Below are positions 16,706 to 25,219 of a DNA stretch of 64,000 nucleotides, piece by piece (position 1 is the first letter of the stretch; each line of letters begins with the position of its first letter). Below the pieces are notes generated by a model. The model saw only the letters and a list, made by a program, of their open reading frames with translations, had not been told where the DNA came from and did no database searches. The stretch spans positions 1,620 through 65,619 of the forward strand of contig DGDU01000033.1 in NCBI GenBank assembly GCA_002385605.1. Reading direction: 5' to 3'. The stretch comes from Christensenella sp. UBA3944 (GTDB taxonomy: Bacteria; Bacillota; Clostridia; Christensenellales; DTU072). Made by a program: the position numbers and the translations under genes.

Positions 16706-17425
16706 TTATTTTATTATCGCTATCAGCGTGTCGATATCGAATGCCTTCCACGGCACTTCGTCGGAGGGCGGGAGGACGCGGAATACCATTATATCCTTTG
16801 TTACGGGATGGGGGAAGCGCAGTTCGTAAGACCACAAAGCCAGGTTGGCGGAGGCGGGAGATTTGCCTTTGCCGTACTTCTGGTCACCGAAAAGCGGGGT
16901 GCCTATGTTTGCCATCTGCACTCTGGCCTGATGGCTTCTGCCCGTTACAAGCTTTATGTCCACAAGGGCGTGCCCCATCTTCTCGGTAAGCGTATGATAC
17001 TCGAGTATAGCGAGCTTGGCGCCTTCGGTGGCAACGGGCACGACAAAAACCTCGTTCTTGGCAACATCTTTGTATAAGGCGTTCTTAAGTATGTTTCTCT
17101 TCTGTTTGGGTACCCCAACCGTAACAGCCAGGTATCTTTTTTCCATTTCTCCTTCCACAAGGCTCTTGCTAAGGCGCGCGGCGGATTTGCTGTTTCGGGC
17201 AAAGACCATTACCCCGCCGGTGGGCCTGTCCAGCCTGTGAACAAGCCCCAAAAAGGCTTCGCCGGGCTTGTTGTACTTGGCAGCCACATACTGCTTGAGA
17301 AGGTTAAGAAGGTCGTCGTCGCCCGTTTCGTCCTCGCACACGGGCATATTCTGGGGCTTGACGACAACAAGAATCTGGTTGTCCTCGTAGACTATATTGA
17401 TATCTTCGTAATTGTATTTTTTCAT
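16706..17425 (-). CDS. RluA-family pseudouridine synthase
   Basis: A 239-residue RNA pseudouridine synthase with the catalytic motif HRLDRPTGG (about residues 64-72), where the Asp attacks C1' of the target uridine. There is no N-terminal S4 domain; the protein begins directly with the catalytic fold (INIVYEDNQILVVVKPQNMPV). It therefore resembles short RluA/TruC/YhcT-type enzymes, and whether the target is rRNA or tRNA cannot be told. It is the last gene of the unit started by the SARP-type regulator and follows the methyltransferase by 12 bases, so two RNA-modifying enzymes are adjacent. Confidence 0.88.
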   Translation of the reverse strand: MKKYNYEDINIVYEDNQILVVVKPQNMPVCEDETGDDDLLNLLKQYVAAKYNKPGEAFLGLVHRLDRPTGGVMVFARNSKSAARLSKSLVEGEMEKRYLAVTVGVPKQKRNILKNALYKDVAKNEVFVVPVATEGAKLAILEYHTLTEKMGHALVDIKLVTGRSHQARVQMANIGTPLFGDQKYGKGKSPASANLALWSYELRFPHPVTKDIMVFRVLPPSDEVPWKAFDIDTLIAIIK

Positions 17426-17437
17426 GGCTTGCTCCGG

Positions 17438-18307
17438 TTACTTAAACGATGTTATGCAGGTGGTGCCGCAGGGAAGGATTATCCTCGGGTCGCCCGTGGG
17501 AAGCCCGAGTTCGAAAGCCTCGGTTTCTCCCGTAAGCCCGTCCAACCCTAAGCTTGCGATATTTTTCATTACGGTGGGCTGTAAGCCGGTTGTGTAGCTG
17601 TTTATGAGATAAAACAAAGGCTTGTCCGAAAGCACCTGCCTTGTGAGGCAAACAAGGTCGTAAATTTTGTCCTCCAGCTTCCATGTTTCGCCCTTTGGGC
17701 CCCTGCCGTAGCTGGGCGGGTCCATAATTATTGCGTCGTACCGCCTGCCCCTCTTTATCTCCCTTTCGACGAACTTTACGCAGTCGTCCACGATGTACCT
17801 TATAGGAGCGTCCGAAAGCCCGCTTAATCTTGCGTTTACCCCCGCTCTCTCGCACATTGCTTTTGCGGCGTCAACATGGCATACCGACGCCCCAGCGCTC
17901 GCGGCGGCGAGCGTTGCCCCGCCCGTATAAGCGAAAAGGTTAAGGACGCTTATCGGGCGCCCCGCGCCTTGTATCATAGATATTATTCTTGCCCAGTTGG
18001 AGGCCTGCTCGGGGAAAACCCCCGTGTGCTTAAAGCCCATAAGCTTAAGTGAAAACTTAAGGCTTCTCCAGTTTACAAAAAACTCGTCGGGTACGCGCCT
18101 CAGGATTTTCCACGCCCCGCCGCCCGAGGAGCTTCTCTCGTAAACGGCGTGCAGGCCTTCGTACTTTCGCATATCGAAGGGCGCCCGCCAGATAATCTGC
18201 GGGTCGGGGCGGAGAAGTATTATTCCTCCGAAATCCTCTAGCTTATATCCGTCGCCCGTGGCTATAACCCTATAGTCACGCCACGACGCATTGGTGTCTG
18301 TATTCAT
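17438..18307 (-). CDS. Class I SAM-dependent methyltransferase (RlmI/RlmK-like core)
   Basis: A 289-residue SAM-dependent methyltransferase. The SAM-binding motif is VLNLFAYTGGATLAAASAGA, followed by HVDAAKAMCERAGVNA, with the catalytic-type motif MDPPSYGRGPKGETW. This matches the core of the RlmI/RlmK-like group (Methyltrans_SAM), many of which methylate 23S rRNA. It lacks the N-terminal PUA domain of RlmI, so the exact substrate is open. It lies 2 bases after the large regulator's stop and 12 bases before the pseudouridine synthase, consistent with an RNA-modification pair. Confidence 0.82.
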   Translation of the reverse strand: MNTDTNASWRDYRVIATGDGYKLEDFGGIILLRPDPQIIWRAPFDMRKYEGLHAVYERSSSGGGAWKILRRVPDEFFVNWRSLKFSLKLMGFKHTGVFPEQASNWARIISMIQGAGRPISVLNLFAYTGGATLAAASAGASVCHVDAAKAMCERAGVNARLSGLSDAPIRYIVDDCVKFVEREIKRGRRYDAIIMDPPSYGRGPKGETWKLEDKIYDLVCLTRQVLSDKPLFYLINSYTTGLQPTVMKNIASLGLDGLTGETEAFELGLPTGDPRIILPCGTTCITSFK

Positions 18308-18309
18308 AG

Positions 18310-21081
18310 TTATTCCGTGAGGTTAATGCGGCTGTCAAGTTCCGCCATCATGTGGCTGTAATCGGTCTGCTTGTCTATTATTATGAGGTGCGAGAGGTAT
18401 CTCTTGGCGTCCATATACTCGCCCTGCATGGCAAGCTGCCTTATGAGGCGCAGCAGCCCGAAAACAATCTCCTGCCTTATGCTCTTGCGTTCGTCGGCAA
18501 AGTCGTCGTAGGTGATGTCGGCGGCAAATTCGCCCTTGTAAAGCTCGAGAATCTGGTTCATGATTTCCATCATTTTATAGGTGTTGGTCTCGACCTTGTA
18601 GCGCAGCATAAGGGATTTGTAATGCGAGTAGTCGCTCTCGAGGTTGTCGATACGAAGGATGTAGCGGCTGTTAATGTAGTCCAGCTTATAATCGATATTG
18701 TAGGCCGCGAGCGTCTTTCTGATAATATTGTTTGTGGTTTTGAGGTTATTTATAGCCGATTCGTAAAGATAATCCTTCCAGAGGTAGTCTATTATAACCG
18801 AGCGGTCGATGCCCTGCTCGCCGGCAAGTATATAGTGCAGGAAGAGGTCGCGGGATTTGCGGGTCTTCCATTGCACGACCTCGCCGCCCACGGTGATGCG
18901 CACATCGCCGAACATATCGATGTTGATGCTTCCCACCGAGTGCTTTAGCTTTTCTTTCTTCTTGAGGGCGTCCTCGACTTCCTGAACAAAATCTTCCTCT
19001 ATCTTGTTCTGCTTGGCGAAGGAGATTATCTTGCTGAATATGTCGTGATAATTATCCACAACAATCATCTTCATCCCGTAGGAAGAAGACGACCTGAGTA
19101 TGTTCTTAACCAGAGTGTGGGCGTCCTTCAAATCGCCTTTGACAAGCATATGAGATGTGGCGATGGCGACGCCTATCAGCCAGTTGGTGGAACGCGCCTG
19201 GCTGGTCTGCACGCATTGGGTGGCGTACTTGTATGCCTTTTCGCTGTCGCCCAGCTTGAGATAGCAATAGCTTAGCGCCAGCTGAAGCATAGAAACATAC
19301 TTGGGAAAGTAGGTTTCGCATTGCTTAAGGTAGATGTGCGCGACTTCCTTGGCGTAGTTGGGGTCGCCGAAGCGGGCGTAAGCTATGCAGCGCTGCCCTA
19401 TCACATAAAAACGGGTGGCGTTGTTTTCTTTGCTTAGCTTTACCGCAAGATCGTACTTTGCCAGGGCCTCCCTTACCTTGCCGTAATAGAGGTCTATCAT
19501 ACCGAGCGTGCTGTAAAGAAGCCCGATGTCGGTTTCGATTTCGTTGGTTATGGCAAAATCAAGCGCTTCCTTGGCTATCATCTCGGCCTTTTCGACTTCG
19601 CCTTCGTAGTAGCGGAAGGCGATCTGCGAATGCGGCACGACATAAGTGGGAAGGTACTCTTTTAGCTTGTCGGCAATCATAATCGCCCTGCGGTAGTTGC
19701 CGATGTTAAAGTAGGCAATCGAGAGGTCCTCGAGGGCCTTTATATAGAAAAGTGTTTTTTCGCACTCGGGCGAAAGAATCTTGTTTTCGTACTCGGTAAT
19801 GGGTATGTTGAGCTCCTTGCGGAAAGGCACCGTAAGGCAGTACAGCACATTGAGTATGGCGGGATTTGCGCGGCTTAACTTTGCCATTATGGGGTTTATT
19901 ACGCCGGCAATCTCGTCGTTTAGCCCCTGCTTGTCGTAGCTGTTTGCCAGAAGGAAAGCCGCCGTCGTTTCGGCCAGGTTGTCGCCGAGGTCTGAAAATA
20001 CCGTTATAAGGTCTTTGAAATATTTATTGGAAACCTCGTATTCGCCTTTGGCGGCGGCGACTATGCCCATATAAAGCTTGTAGTACGGGTAGCTTTCGTC
20101 CACCGGAGGGTATTCCATATTTTTGCGGGAGGCGGCAAAGTCCCAAAGCCTCAGAAGCCTTATTTCGTCCGAAAGTATGGCCTTTATGCATTTGTCGGCT
20201 TCGCTGAGCCTGTTCTGCTTGCAGTTGAAAATAAAAGCCGAATAATGCTCGCCGTTGCGGTAGAGGTAGTCGGCGTAAAGGGGTATAAGAGGCGCCGAGA
20301 ACTTTTCGGCTATGATATGCTCGTATTTGTCCCTGTTTTCGGCAAGGTAGTTGCGAAGAAGGGTATTAATCCTGAAATACCTTACATCCCTGGTAGCCAC
20401 ATAGTACTCTTTGCGGGAGAGCATACGGAGAAGCTCTTCGCCCTCAGGATAAATTTCCCTGACAAACATCGAGTCGAAAACGATAAGCTCGCTTATATAT
20501 GTCAAAAAGGCGATATGCTCGTCTTCCAGGCCCTCGAGGTAGGTTTTGCAGTCGGGAAGCGGGGTATGGTGGGTGAGGATATTTTCGTCTATGAGTTTGG
20601 GGTAAATGGGCTCGAAACGGGTGTAGTCGAAATTAATAAAGGTTTCGCTGGAGATTACGATTTTTAGGTTGGAGGGGCAATGCTTTATCATGCGCTCGAG
20701 CAAAGAAAGGTCGAAGTCTTTGGGAAGCCTCTCCATTCTCTCGAATATCATAAGGCAGTTGCCCTTTATCTTGGAAATGTAGTCTAATATGGACATCGCC
20801 ACGACATTGCAGTCGTTAAAGGTCGAGTCGCAGAACAGCAGCTGATACATCTTTAGCTTGAACTGCTCGTCATTTTTGACAACCTTTCCTACAAGAGTGT
20901 GGCAGAACAAATCGAAATCGTCTACGACCGCGTTAAACCAAAAAACCGTGTGATAGCGGTTGGCGAGCTCGGTAAGAAAATCGGTTTTGCCCGTGCCCGC
21001 GGGAGCAAACAACATAACGGCAGAGGTGTTGTTGGCCATTATCTCGTTGATAAGCGTATTGGTGTTGGTGTCGTACTTCAT
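18310..21081 (-). CDS. Large SARP/BTAD-type transcriptional regulator with NTPase and TPR-like region
   Basis: A 923-residue putative regulator. The N-terminal STAND-like NTPase has a Walker A loop APAGTGKT at residues 26-33 and a hydrophobic stretch CLMIFERMERL in the Walker B position. A long alpha-helical, tetratricopeptide-like region covers about 240-690. At about 715-810 is an OmpR-like winged helix (MFGDVRITVGGEVVQWKTRKSRDLFLHYIL), and from about 815 a BTAD-like helical domain with YKGEFAADITYDDFADERKSIRQE. This is the MalT/SARP layout with the DNA-binding domain at the C-terminus; the signal is unknown. It has its own promoter and faces two small plus-strand genes, which are candidate targets. 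Confidence 0.82.
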   Translation of the reverse strand: MKYDTNTNTLINEIMANNTSAVMLFAPAGTGKTDFLTELANRYHTVFWFNAVVDDFDLFCHTLVGKVVKNDEQFKLKMYQLLFCDSTFNDCNVVAMSILDYISKIKGNCLMIFERMERLPKDFDLSLLERMIKHCPSNLKIVISSETFINFDYTRFEPIYPKLIDENILTHHTPLPDCKTYLEGLEDEHIAFLTYISELIVFDSMFVREIYPEGEELLRMLSRKEYYVATRDVRYFRINTLLRNYLAENRDKYEHIIAEKFSAPLIPLYADYLYRNGEHYSAFIFNCKQNRLSEADKCIKAILSDEIRLLRLWDFAASRKNMEYPPVDESYPYYKLYMGIVAAAKGEYEVSNKYFKDLITVFSDLGDNLAETTAAFLLANSYDKQGLNDEIAGVINPIMAKLSRANPAILNVLYCLTVPFRKELNIPITEYENKILSPECEKTLFYIKALEDLSIAYFNIGNYRRAIMIADKLKEYLPTYVVPHSQIAFRYYEGEVEKAEMIAKEALDFAITNEIETDIGLLYSTLGMIDLYYGKVREALAKYDLAVKLSKENNATRFYVIGQRCIAYARFGDPNYAKEVAHIYLKQCETYFPKYVSMLQLALSYCYLKLGDSEKAYKYATQCVQTSQARSTNWLIGVAIATSHMLVKGDLKDAHTLVKNILRSSSSYGMKMIVVDNYHDIFSKIISFAKQNKIEEDFVQEVEDALKKKEKLKHSVGSINIDMFGDVRITVGGEVVQWKTRKSRDLFLHYILAGEQGIDRSVIIDYLWKDYLYESAINNLKTTNNIIRKTLAAYNIDYKLDYINSRYILRIDNLESDYSHYKSLMLRYKVETNTYKMMEIMNQILELYKGEFAADITYDDFADERKSIRQEIVFGLLRLIRQLAMQGEYMDAKRYLSHLIIIDKQTDYSHMMAELDSRINLTE

Positions 21082-21113
21082 GATACTCCTCTTTCTCCGC
21101 CAGCTGTAAAATG

Positions 21114-21142
21114 ATTGTAAATTATTCGTAAAATAAAGTCAA
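21114..21142 (-). promoter_or_regulatory. Promoter of the SARP-type regulator unit
   Basis: On the minus strand TTGACT and TACAAT are separated by 17 bases, five of six consensus matches each. The predicted start near 21107 leaves a leader of about 26 bases containing AGAGGAG before the ATG at 21081. It is divergent from the promoter at 21188. Confidence 0.65.
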
Positions 21143-21187
21143 GCATAATAATGGAATATCGAAAAAATTAGTAAATATTCTTGTTCT

Positions 21188-21217
21188 TTGACAAAGCCCG
21201 CCCCGCCCGCATACTAT
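21188..21217 (+). promoter_or_regulatory. SigA promoter of the small-protein pair
   Basis: TTGACA (21188-21193) and TACTAT (21212-21217) with an 18-base GC-rich spacer. The predicted start is near 21224, so the leader is only about 10 bases and consists largely of the Shine-Dalgarno GGAGGTGAG. The spacer is a run of C and G unlike the AT-rich surroundings. Confidence 0.65.
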
Positions 21218-21233
21218 ATACGGAGGTGAGGCA

Positions 21234-21503
21234 ATGAGAATAAACGACTACATAAAAAAACGCGCCGCGGGAAGCCAGCCCGCCCCCGAAAACGGCCAAA
21301 ACACCCAGGAAATGCTCGATAAATACGGCAAAATGAACGAAGAGCAGCTGATGCAGGAGATGTTCAAAAACGCCGCCATAAGCCGTGCCAACGGCACATT
21401 AAACGATGAAATGCTGGATAATTTTTACAGCAACGCCAAGGCTTTTCTCACTCCCGAGCAGGCCGAGCGCATGCGCGAACTTATAAGAGAGCTTAAAAAG
21501 TAG
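21234..21503 (+). CDS. Small charged helical protein, unknown function
   Basis: An 89-residue soluble protein with no signal or membrane segment. After a short basic start (MRINDYIKKRAAG) and a Pro/Gln/Asn-rich linker, the rest is predicted to be helical (NEEQLMQEMFKNAAISRANG, then EMLDNFYSNAKAFLTPEQAERMRELIRELKK). No family is recognised. The ATG is directly behind GGAGGTGAG. The next gene follows 11 bases after its TAG, so they form a two-gene unit opposite the SARP-type regulator. Confidence 0.7.
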   Translation: MRINDYIKKRAAGSQPAPENGQNTQEMLDKYGKMNEEQLMQEMFKNAAISRANGTLNDEMLDNFYSNAKAFLTPEQAERMRELIRELKK

Positions 21504-21514
21504 CGGAGGTGGAT

Positions 21515-21880
21515 ATGAACAACAATATTATGTCGATGCTTCCGCTTCTCATGATGGGCATGAACGGCGGAAAGGGCGGAAACAACAATATGGCGGATAT
21601 GCTAAAGATGTTTTCCGCCATGAGCGGCGGAGGTTCACCCTTAGGCGGGGGTATGCCTTTCGGCGGGCAACAAGGCGGGTCGCCCGATATGTCCACGCTT
21701 ATGGGGCTTATGAGTATGATGCAGGGCCAGAACAACAATCCCCAGCCGCCCCCGCAGCAGCAGGCGGCGCCCAATTACGGGATAAACAAGCAAATGCCCT
21801 CGGAAATGTTAAAGCAGATGCTCCCGCCCGAGGCGATCTCGATTCTTGAATATATGATGAGGAAAAACAGTCCCGCTTAA
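21515..21880 (+). CDS. Met/Gly/Gln-rich low-complexity small protein
   Basis: A 121-residue protein in which about 21 residues are methionine, mixed with Gly, Asn, Gln and Pro tracts (NGGKGGNNNMADMLKMF, QPPPQQQAA). A short ordered-looking C-terminus follows (SEMLKQMLPPEAISILEYMM). No signal peptide or clear transmembrane helix is seen, although the first 15 residues are hydrophobic. The ATG at 21515 is preferred over a GTG two codons earlier because CGGAGGT is well spaced from it. It is co-transcribed with the 89-residue protein. Function is unknown; composition suggests an adhesive, coat-like or disordered scaffold protein, but that is speculation. Confidence 0.68.
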   Translation: MNNNIMSMLPLLMMGMNGGKGGNNNMADMLKMFSAMSGGGSPLGGGMPFGGQQGGSPDMSTLMGLMSMMQGQNNNPQPPPQQQAAPNYGINKQMPSEMLKQMLPPEAISILEYMMRKNSPA

Positions 21881-21942
21881 TCCGCCCCGCACAACGGCTT
21901 GTTATTAAATCTGCGGACTGCTTTTAACAGCAAAACGCCGGC

Positions 21943-22284
21943 TTAGCCCATCCTCTCGGAGAGCTTGTTGCCGCCCAGGATGTGTATGTGCAGGTGGAAT
22001 ACCGATTGGCAGGAGTCGGCGCCTTTGTTGTTTATAATACGGAAGCCGTTGGAAAGCCCCAATTCGTCGGCGAGCGAGGAAAGCTTCTTCAGCGCTCTTG
22101 CCAGCACGGCGGCGTCCTCGTCCGTCATTTGGGTAATGTCGGCGTAGTGGCGCTTGGGGATAAGCAAATAGTGCTTGTCGGCTTGGGGGTTAATGTCGGC
22201 GATGATGATAAATTCGTCGTCCTCGTAAAACTTCTTAGAGGGGATATCCCCTTTTATTATTTTGCAGAATACGCAGTCGGTCAT
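21943..22284 (-). CDS. HIT family protein (histidine triad nucleotide hydrolase)
   Basis: A 113-residue protein of the HIT superfamily, Hint branch, with the triad HLHIHILGG near the C-terminus and the N-terminal FCKIIKGDIPSKKFYEDDEFI signature. Such enzymes hydrolyse adenosine phosphoramidates and related AMP esters; the physiological substrate is uncertain. It overlaps the end of mtaB by four bases and is the last gene of the hrcA-led unit. The mtaB-HIT neighbourhood is common in Clostridia. A CxxC-type metal site is not present: Cys4 and Cys7 form FCKI only partly, so zinc binding is unclear. Confidence 0.9.
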   Translation of the reverse strand: MTDCVFCKIIKGDIPSKKFYEDDEFIIIADINPQADKHYLLIPKRHYADITQMTDEDAAVLARALKKLSSLADELGLSNGFRIINNKGADSCQSVFHLHIHILGGNKLSERMG

Positions 22285-23537
22285 ATCGGCATCTCCTTTT
22301 CGCTTCCTTTTATTCCGTCCTTATACAGTTCGTCTGGTATAATTATAACACGCTTTTTGGGAGTTTTTAAAGGGGTATAACAGCGGACATAGTATTGCGA
22401 GTAGCCCTCGGCGATACCGTCCTTTGTTTCCTCTATTATGACATTCTGTGCGGCGCCCAGCATCTTTTTAAGGTATTGTTCGCATAGCCCGTCCCGCACT
22501 TCGGCAAGCCGCGCCGCCCTGTCCTTTACGGTTTTCGGGTCTAAAGGCTTAAGCTTTGCTGCCTTTGTGCCTTCCCTCGCCGAAAACGGGAAAATGTGAA
22601 TGTCCGAAAACCCTACTTCCTTTACAAAATTCAGGGTATTTTGGAAGCTCTCCTCAGTTTCGGTGGGGTAGCCCACAATGATGTCGGTGGTGATCGCGGC
22701 AAGCGGGTCGTACCGCCTTATAAGTTTCACCTTTTCCTTGTAGTCCGCCGTCGTGTACCGGCGGTTCATATCCTTAAGAACGCCGTCGTCGCCGTTTTGT
22801 AACGAAAGGTGAAAGTGCGGGCAGAAATCCTTAAGCGAAAACAAAGCGTCCAGAAGCTCGGCGCTTATGCCCTCGACATAGAACGAACCCAGCCTTACCC
22901 TTACATCGACATCCTTTATCTCGCGCATGAGGGCGGCGAGGCTTTCGCCGTTGTCTTTGCCGTAGAAGGAAAGGTTGATGCCCGTGATAACGATCTCGTC
23001 TAAAGACTTTGAAAGCGCCCTTATTTCTTCCGCCGCGGCGGCAATCTTTTTGGAGCGGGGGGCTCCCCTCAAATGGGGTATTATACAGTAGGAACAAAAG
23101 TTGGAGCAGCCGTCCTGAATTTTAACAAAACCGCGAGTGCGGGATACCGAAGGTAAAAATTCGGTTTCCTCAAACGCCGAAGGAAGCTCATCGACGGCAG
23201 AATGATTTTGCCCCAGATATTCCAGAAGTTTTGTCTTCCCCGCCACGCCCGAAACATACTGCACGCCGTTTTTAAGAAAGAACTCGGCGTTTTTCTGAGA
23301 GGCGCAGCCGCATATCGCAATATAGGCTTGGGGGTTGTGCGCGCGGATGCGGGAGAGGATCTGCCTCGACTTTCTTTCGGCTTCCGAAGTTACGGCGCAG
23401 GTATTTACGATGTAGACATCGGCGTACTCCAGCCTATCCGAAGTTTCGTAGCCCATCGACTTTAGCCCAGCCGCCAGGACATCGCATTCATACTGGTTGG
23501 TCTTGCACCCGAGATTAAAAACTACGGCTTTTTTCAT
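22281..23537 (-). CDS. mtaB: tRNA methylthiotransferase MtaB
   Basis: A 418-residue radical-SAM methylthiotransferase that converts t6A37 to ms2t6A37 in tRNAs reading ANN codons. The N-terminal UPF0004 domain holds three cluster cysteines, Cys11 (NLGCKTNQYE), NTCAVTSEAE and CGCASQ. The radical-SAM motif is CSNFCSYC, and a TRAM-like C-terminus follows. NLGCKTNQYECD is the MtaB version rather than MiaB. The ATG at 23537 overlaps the rsmE stop by four bases. A much longer open frame extends upstream, but it only overlaps rsmE and is not family sequence. Confidence 0.95.
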   Translation of the reverse strand: MKKAVVFNLGCKTNQYECDVLAAGLKSMGYETSDRLEYADVYIVNTCAVTSEAERKSRQILSRIRAHNPQAYIAICGCASQKNAEFFLKNGVQYVSGVAGKTKLLEYLGQNHSAVDELPSAFEETEFLPSVSRTRGFVKIQDGCSNFCSYCIIPHLRGAPRSKKIAAAAEEIRALSKSLDEIVITGINLSFYGKDNGESLAALMREIKDVDVRVRLGSFYVEGISAELLDALFSLKDFCPHFHLSLQNGDDGVLKDMNRRYTTADYKEKVKLIRRYDPLAAITTDIIVGYPTETEESFQNTLNFVKEVGFSDIHIFPFSAREGTKAAKLKPLDPKTVKDRAARLAEVRDGLCEQYLKKMLGAAQNVIIEETKDGIAEGYSQYYVRCYTPLKTPKKRVIIIPDELYKDGIKGSEKEMPI

Positions 23538-24241
23538 AGCTCTCCCAAAGCGGCGAGCCCCAGCGTCATTGCGGCGACCGCCGCCGTTTCGGCGCGCAGG
23601 ATACGCTTGCCCAAGGTGACTATCTGTACCCCTTTTTCCTGGGCGTAGGCAACTTCGGTTTCGGTAAAGCCGCCCTCGGCGCCCACAAACAGAGCAAGCG
23701 TGTGCGAGTTTTTCGCAACGGCGTCCTTTATGGTCTTGCCGCGGCAGTTTTCGTAGCAAAGAACCCTGTTTTCGGCTGCTCTCGAAATCTCTATCGCCTT
23801 ATCGAAATTAACGGGCTCGCAAATATCGGGAAGCCTCGCCCTGCCGCATTGTTTCGCGGCTTCCCTGACGATTTTTTGCAGCCTGTCCTGCTTTATACCG
23901 CTGATGTTGGTGTTTATGCTGTAAAACGGCACGATACGGGTGGCGCCCAGTTCGACAGCCTTCTGGACTATAAAGTCCAGCTCCTTGCAGACGCCCTGGA
24001 AGAATATGAGCGAGCCCGAAACCTCGTTTTTGTTAATCTCTTTGCGGAATATCTTTGCCGTGAGGGACTCTTTTTCGACGGATTCTATTTTGGCGTAATA
24101 ATCGTAGCCGTCGCCAATGCAAACGATTATCGTAAAGCCGGCTTTATGCCTTGTTACCTTTACGCAATGGTGGAACTCCTCGCCTGTGAGTATTACCTTG
24201 TCGCCATCTATGCGGTCGCAAAAGAATCTCTTAATTTCCAT
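23534..24241 (-). CDS. rsmE: 16S rRNA (uracil1498-N3)-methyltransferase RsmE
   Basis: A 235-residue SPOUT-class methyltransferase acting on U1498 of 16S rRNA in the assembled 30S subunit. An N-terminal PUA-like domain (about 1-70) precedes the trefoil-knot domain with LFVGAEGGFTETEVAYA and LGKRILRAETAAVAA, the SAM-binding knot motifs. The family's GPEGG is GAEGG here. The preceding prmA gene ends 38 bases upstream and the mtaB start overlaps the stop, in line with the clostridial dnaJ-prmA-rsmE-mtaB order. Confidence 0.95.
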   Translation of the reverse strand: MEIKRFFCDRIDGDKVILTGEEFHHCVKVTRHKAGFTIIVCIGDGYDYYAKIESVEKESLTAKIFRKEINKNEVSGSLIFFQGVCKELDFIVQKAVELGATRIVPFYSINTNISGIKQDRLQKIVREAAKQCGRARLPDICEPVNFDKAIEISRAAENRVLCYENCRGKTIKDAVAKNSHTLALFVGAEGGFTETEVAYAQEKGVQIVTLGKRILRAETAAVAAMTLGLAALGEL

Positions 24242-24279
24242 TTGTCCCTCCGTTTTTCGGATATGCGCGCAAGCGGGGG

Positions 24280-25200
24280 TTACAGCTTAAGAAGCAGCCC
24301 CACCCAATCGCCTTCCCCGCACTCTTTTATAAGGGTCAGCCCCTTGTCCTTCAGGGCTTTTATCACTTCGCCCTTTCTTTTGTTTATTATGCCCGAACAG
24401 ACCATAAACCCGCCATCTTTAATGTGGGCGGTCAGCCCCGCCTCGGCAAGCCTCGATATAATGTCGGCGGTGAGGTTGGCAAGAAGTATATCCGCCTTAA
24501 GCCCCGTCTTTGTAAGCAGGTCGCTTTCCTCTATTGTAACACTCTGAATCACATCGTTCAAGCGGGCGTTGTCGGTTGCCGATTTTACGGCGAGGCTGTC
24601 TATGTCGCACATATAGCAATGCCCGGCTTCGGCCTTTATGGCGGCTATGCCTAATACGCCGCTTCCCGTGCCCACATCTATTACCTGTTTGCCCTTGATA
24701 TCCAATTCGGACATGAGCTTAAGGCACAGCCTTGTGGATTCGTGCTCGCCCGTGCCGAACGCCATCGAGGGGTCTATCTTTATGACAATTTCGCCATCCT
24801 TAGGCTCATATTCCTCCCACGAGGGGGCGACGACAAACCTTCCCGCTTTTATGGGTTTGAAGTACTTTTTCCATTCGTCCAGCCAGTCGCAGTCGACATA
24901 GTCGGTAACGGTAATATTGAGGCTGCCCATATCGACGCCGCTTATCTCCGCAAGGCGGGATTTTAATTCCTCTACCTTGGCTTTCCATTCCTCGCAGGAT
25001 ACAAAACAGCTAACCTTTACTGGCCCGCTTGTGTCCAGCAAAGATTCCTCGACATAGTCCCAATGAGTCTTTGAGGCAAGGACTTCGTTGATGTCGTTGG
25101 GGTCGTCGACGACCACGCCGCCCGCGCCCAAGCCAAAAAAGATGCCGGCTATAAAGTCGGCACCCTGAGATGTTGTTTCGACGGTTATTTGTTTATACAT
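24280..25200 (-). CDS. prmA: Ribosomal protein L11 methyltransferase
   Basis: A 306-residue SAM-dependent enzyme that trimethylates lysines and the N-terminus of ribosomal protein L11. An N-terminal recognition domain (about 1-110) is linked to a Rossmann domain with VIDVGTGSGVLGIAAIKA, MCDIDSLAVKSATDN and the catalytic-loop motif LLANLTADII. FGTGEHESTRLCL before the SAM domain is the family signature. It lies 19 bases after dnaJ in the heat-shock unit, a placement conserved across Firmicutes. Confidence 0.95.
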   Translation of the reverse strand: MYKQITVETTSQGADFIAGIFFGLGAGGVVVDDPNDINEVLASKTHWDYVEESLLDTSGPVKVSCFVSCEEWKAKVEELKSRLAEISGVDMGSLNITVTDYVDCDWLDEWKKYFKPIKAGRFVVAPSWEEYEPKDGEIVIKIDPSMAFGTGEHESTRLCLKLMSELDIKGKQVIDVGTGSGVLGIAAIKAEAGHCYMCDIDSLAVKSATDNARLNDVIQSVTIEESDLLTKTGLKADILLANLTADIISRLAEAGLTAHIKDGGFMVCSGIINKRKGEVIKALKDKGLTLIKECGEGDWVGLLLKL

Positions 25201-25219
25201 AAATCTCCGTTAGGAAGCC

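Noticed and set aside
21881..21942. Hairpin in the gap between the small-protein pair and the HIT gene
   Set aside because: Only short, broken complementarities and no T-run on either strand; not enough to call a terminator.
23538..23759. 74-residue N-terminal extension of mtaB
   Set aside because: The extension is an Arg/Gly-rich out-of-frame reading of rsmE; the ATG at 23537 overlaps the rsmE stop and gives the exact family N-terminus.
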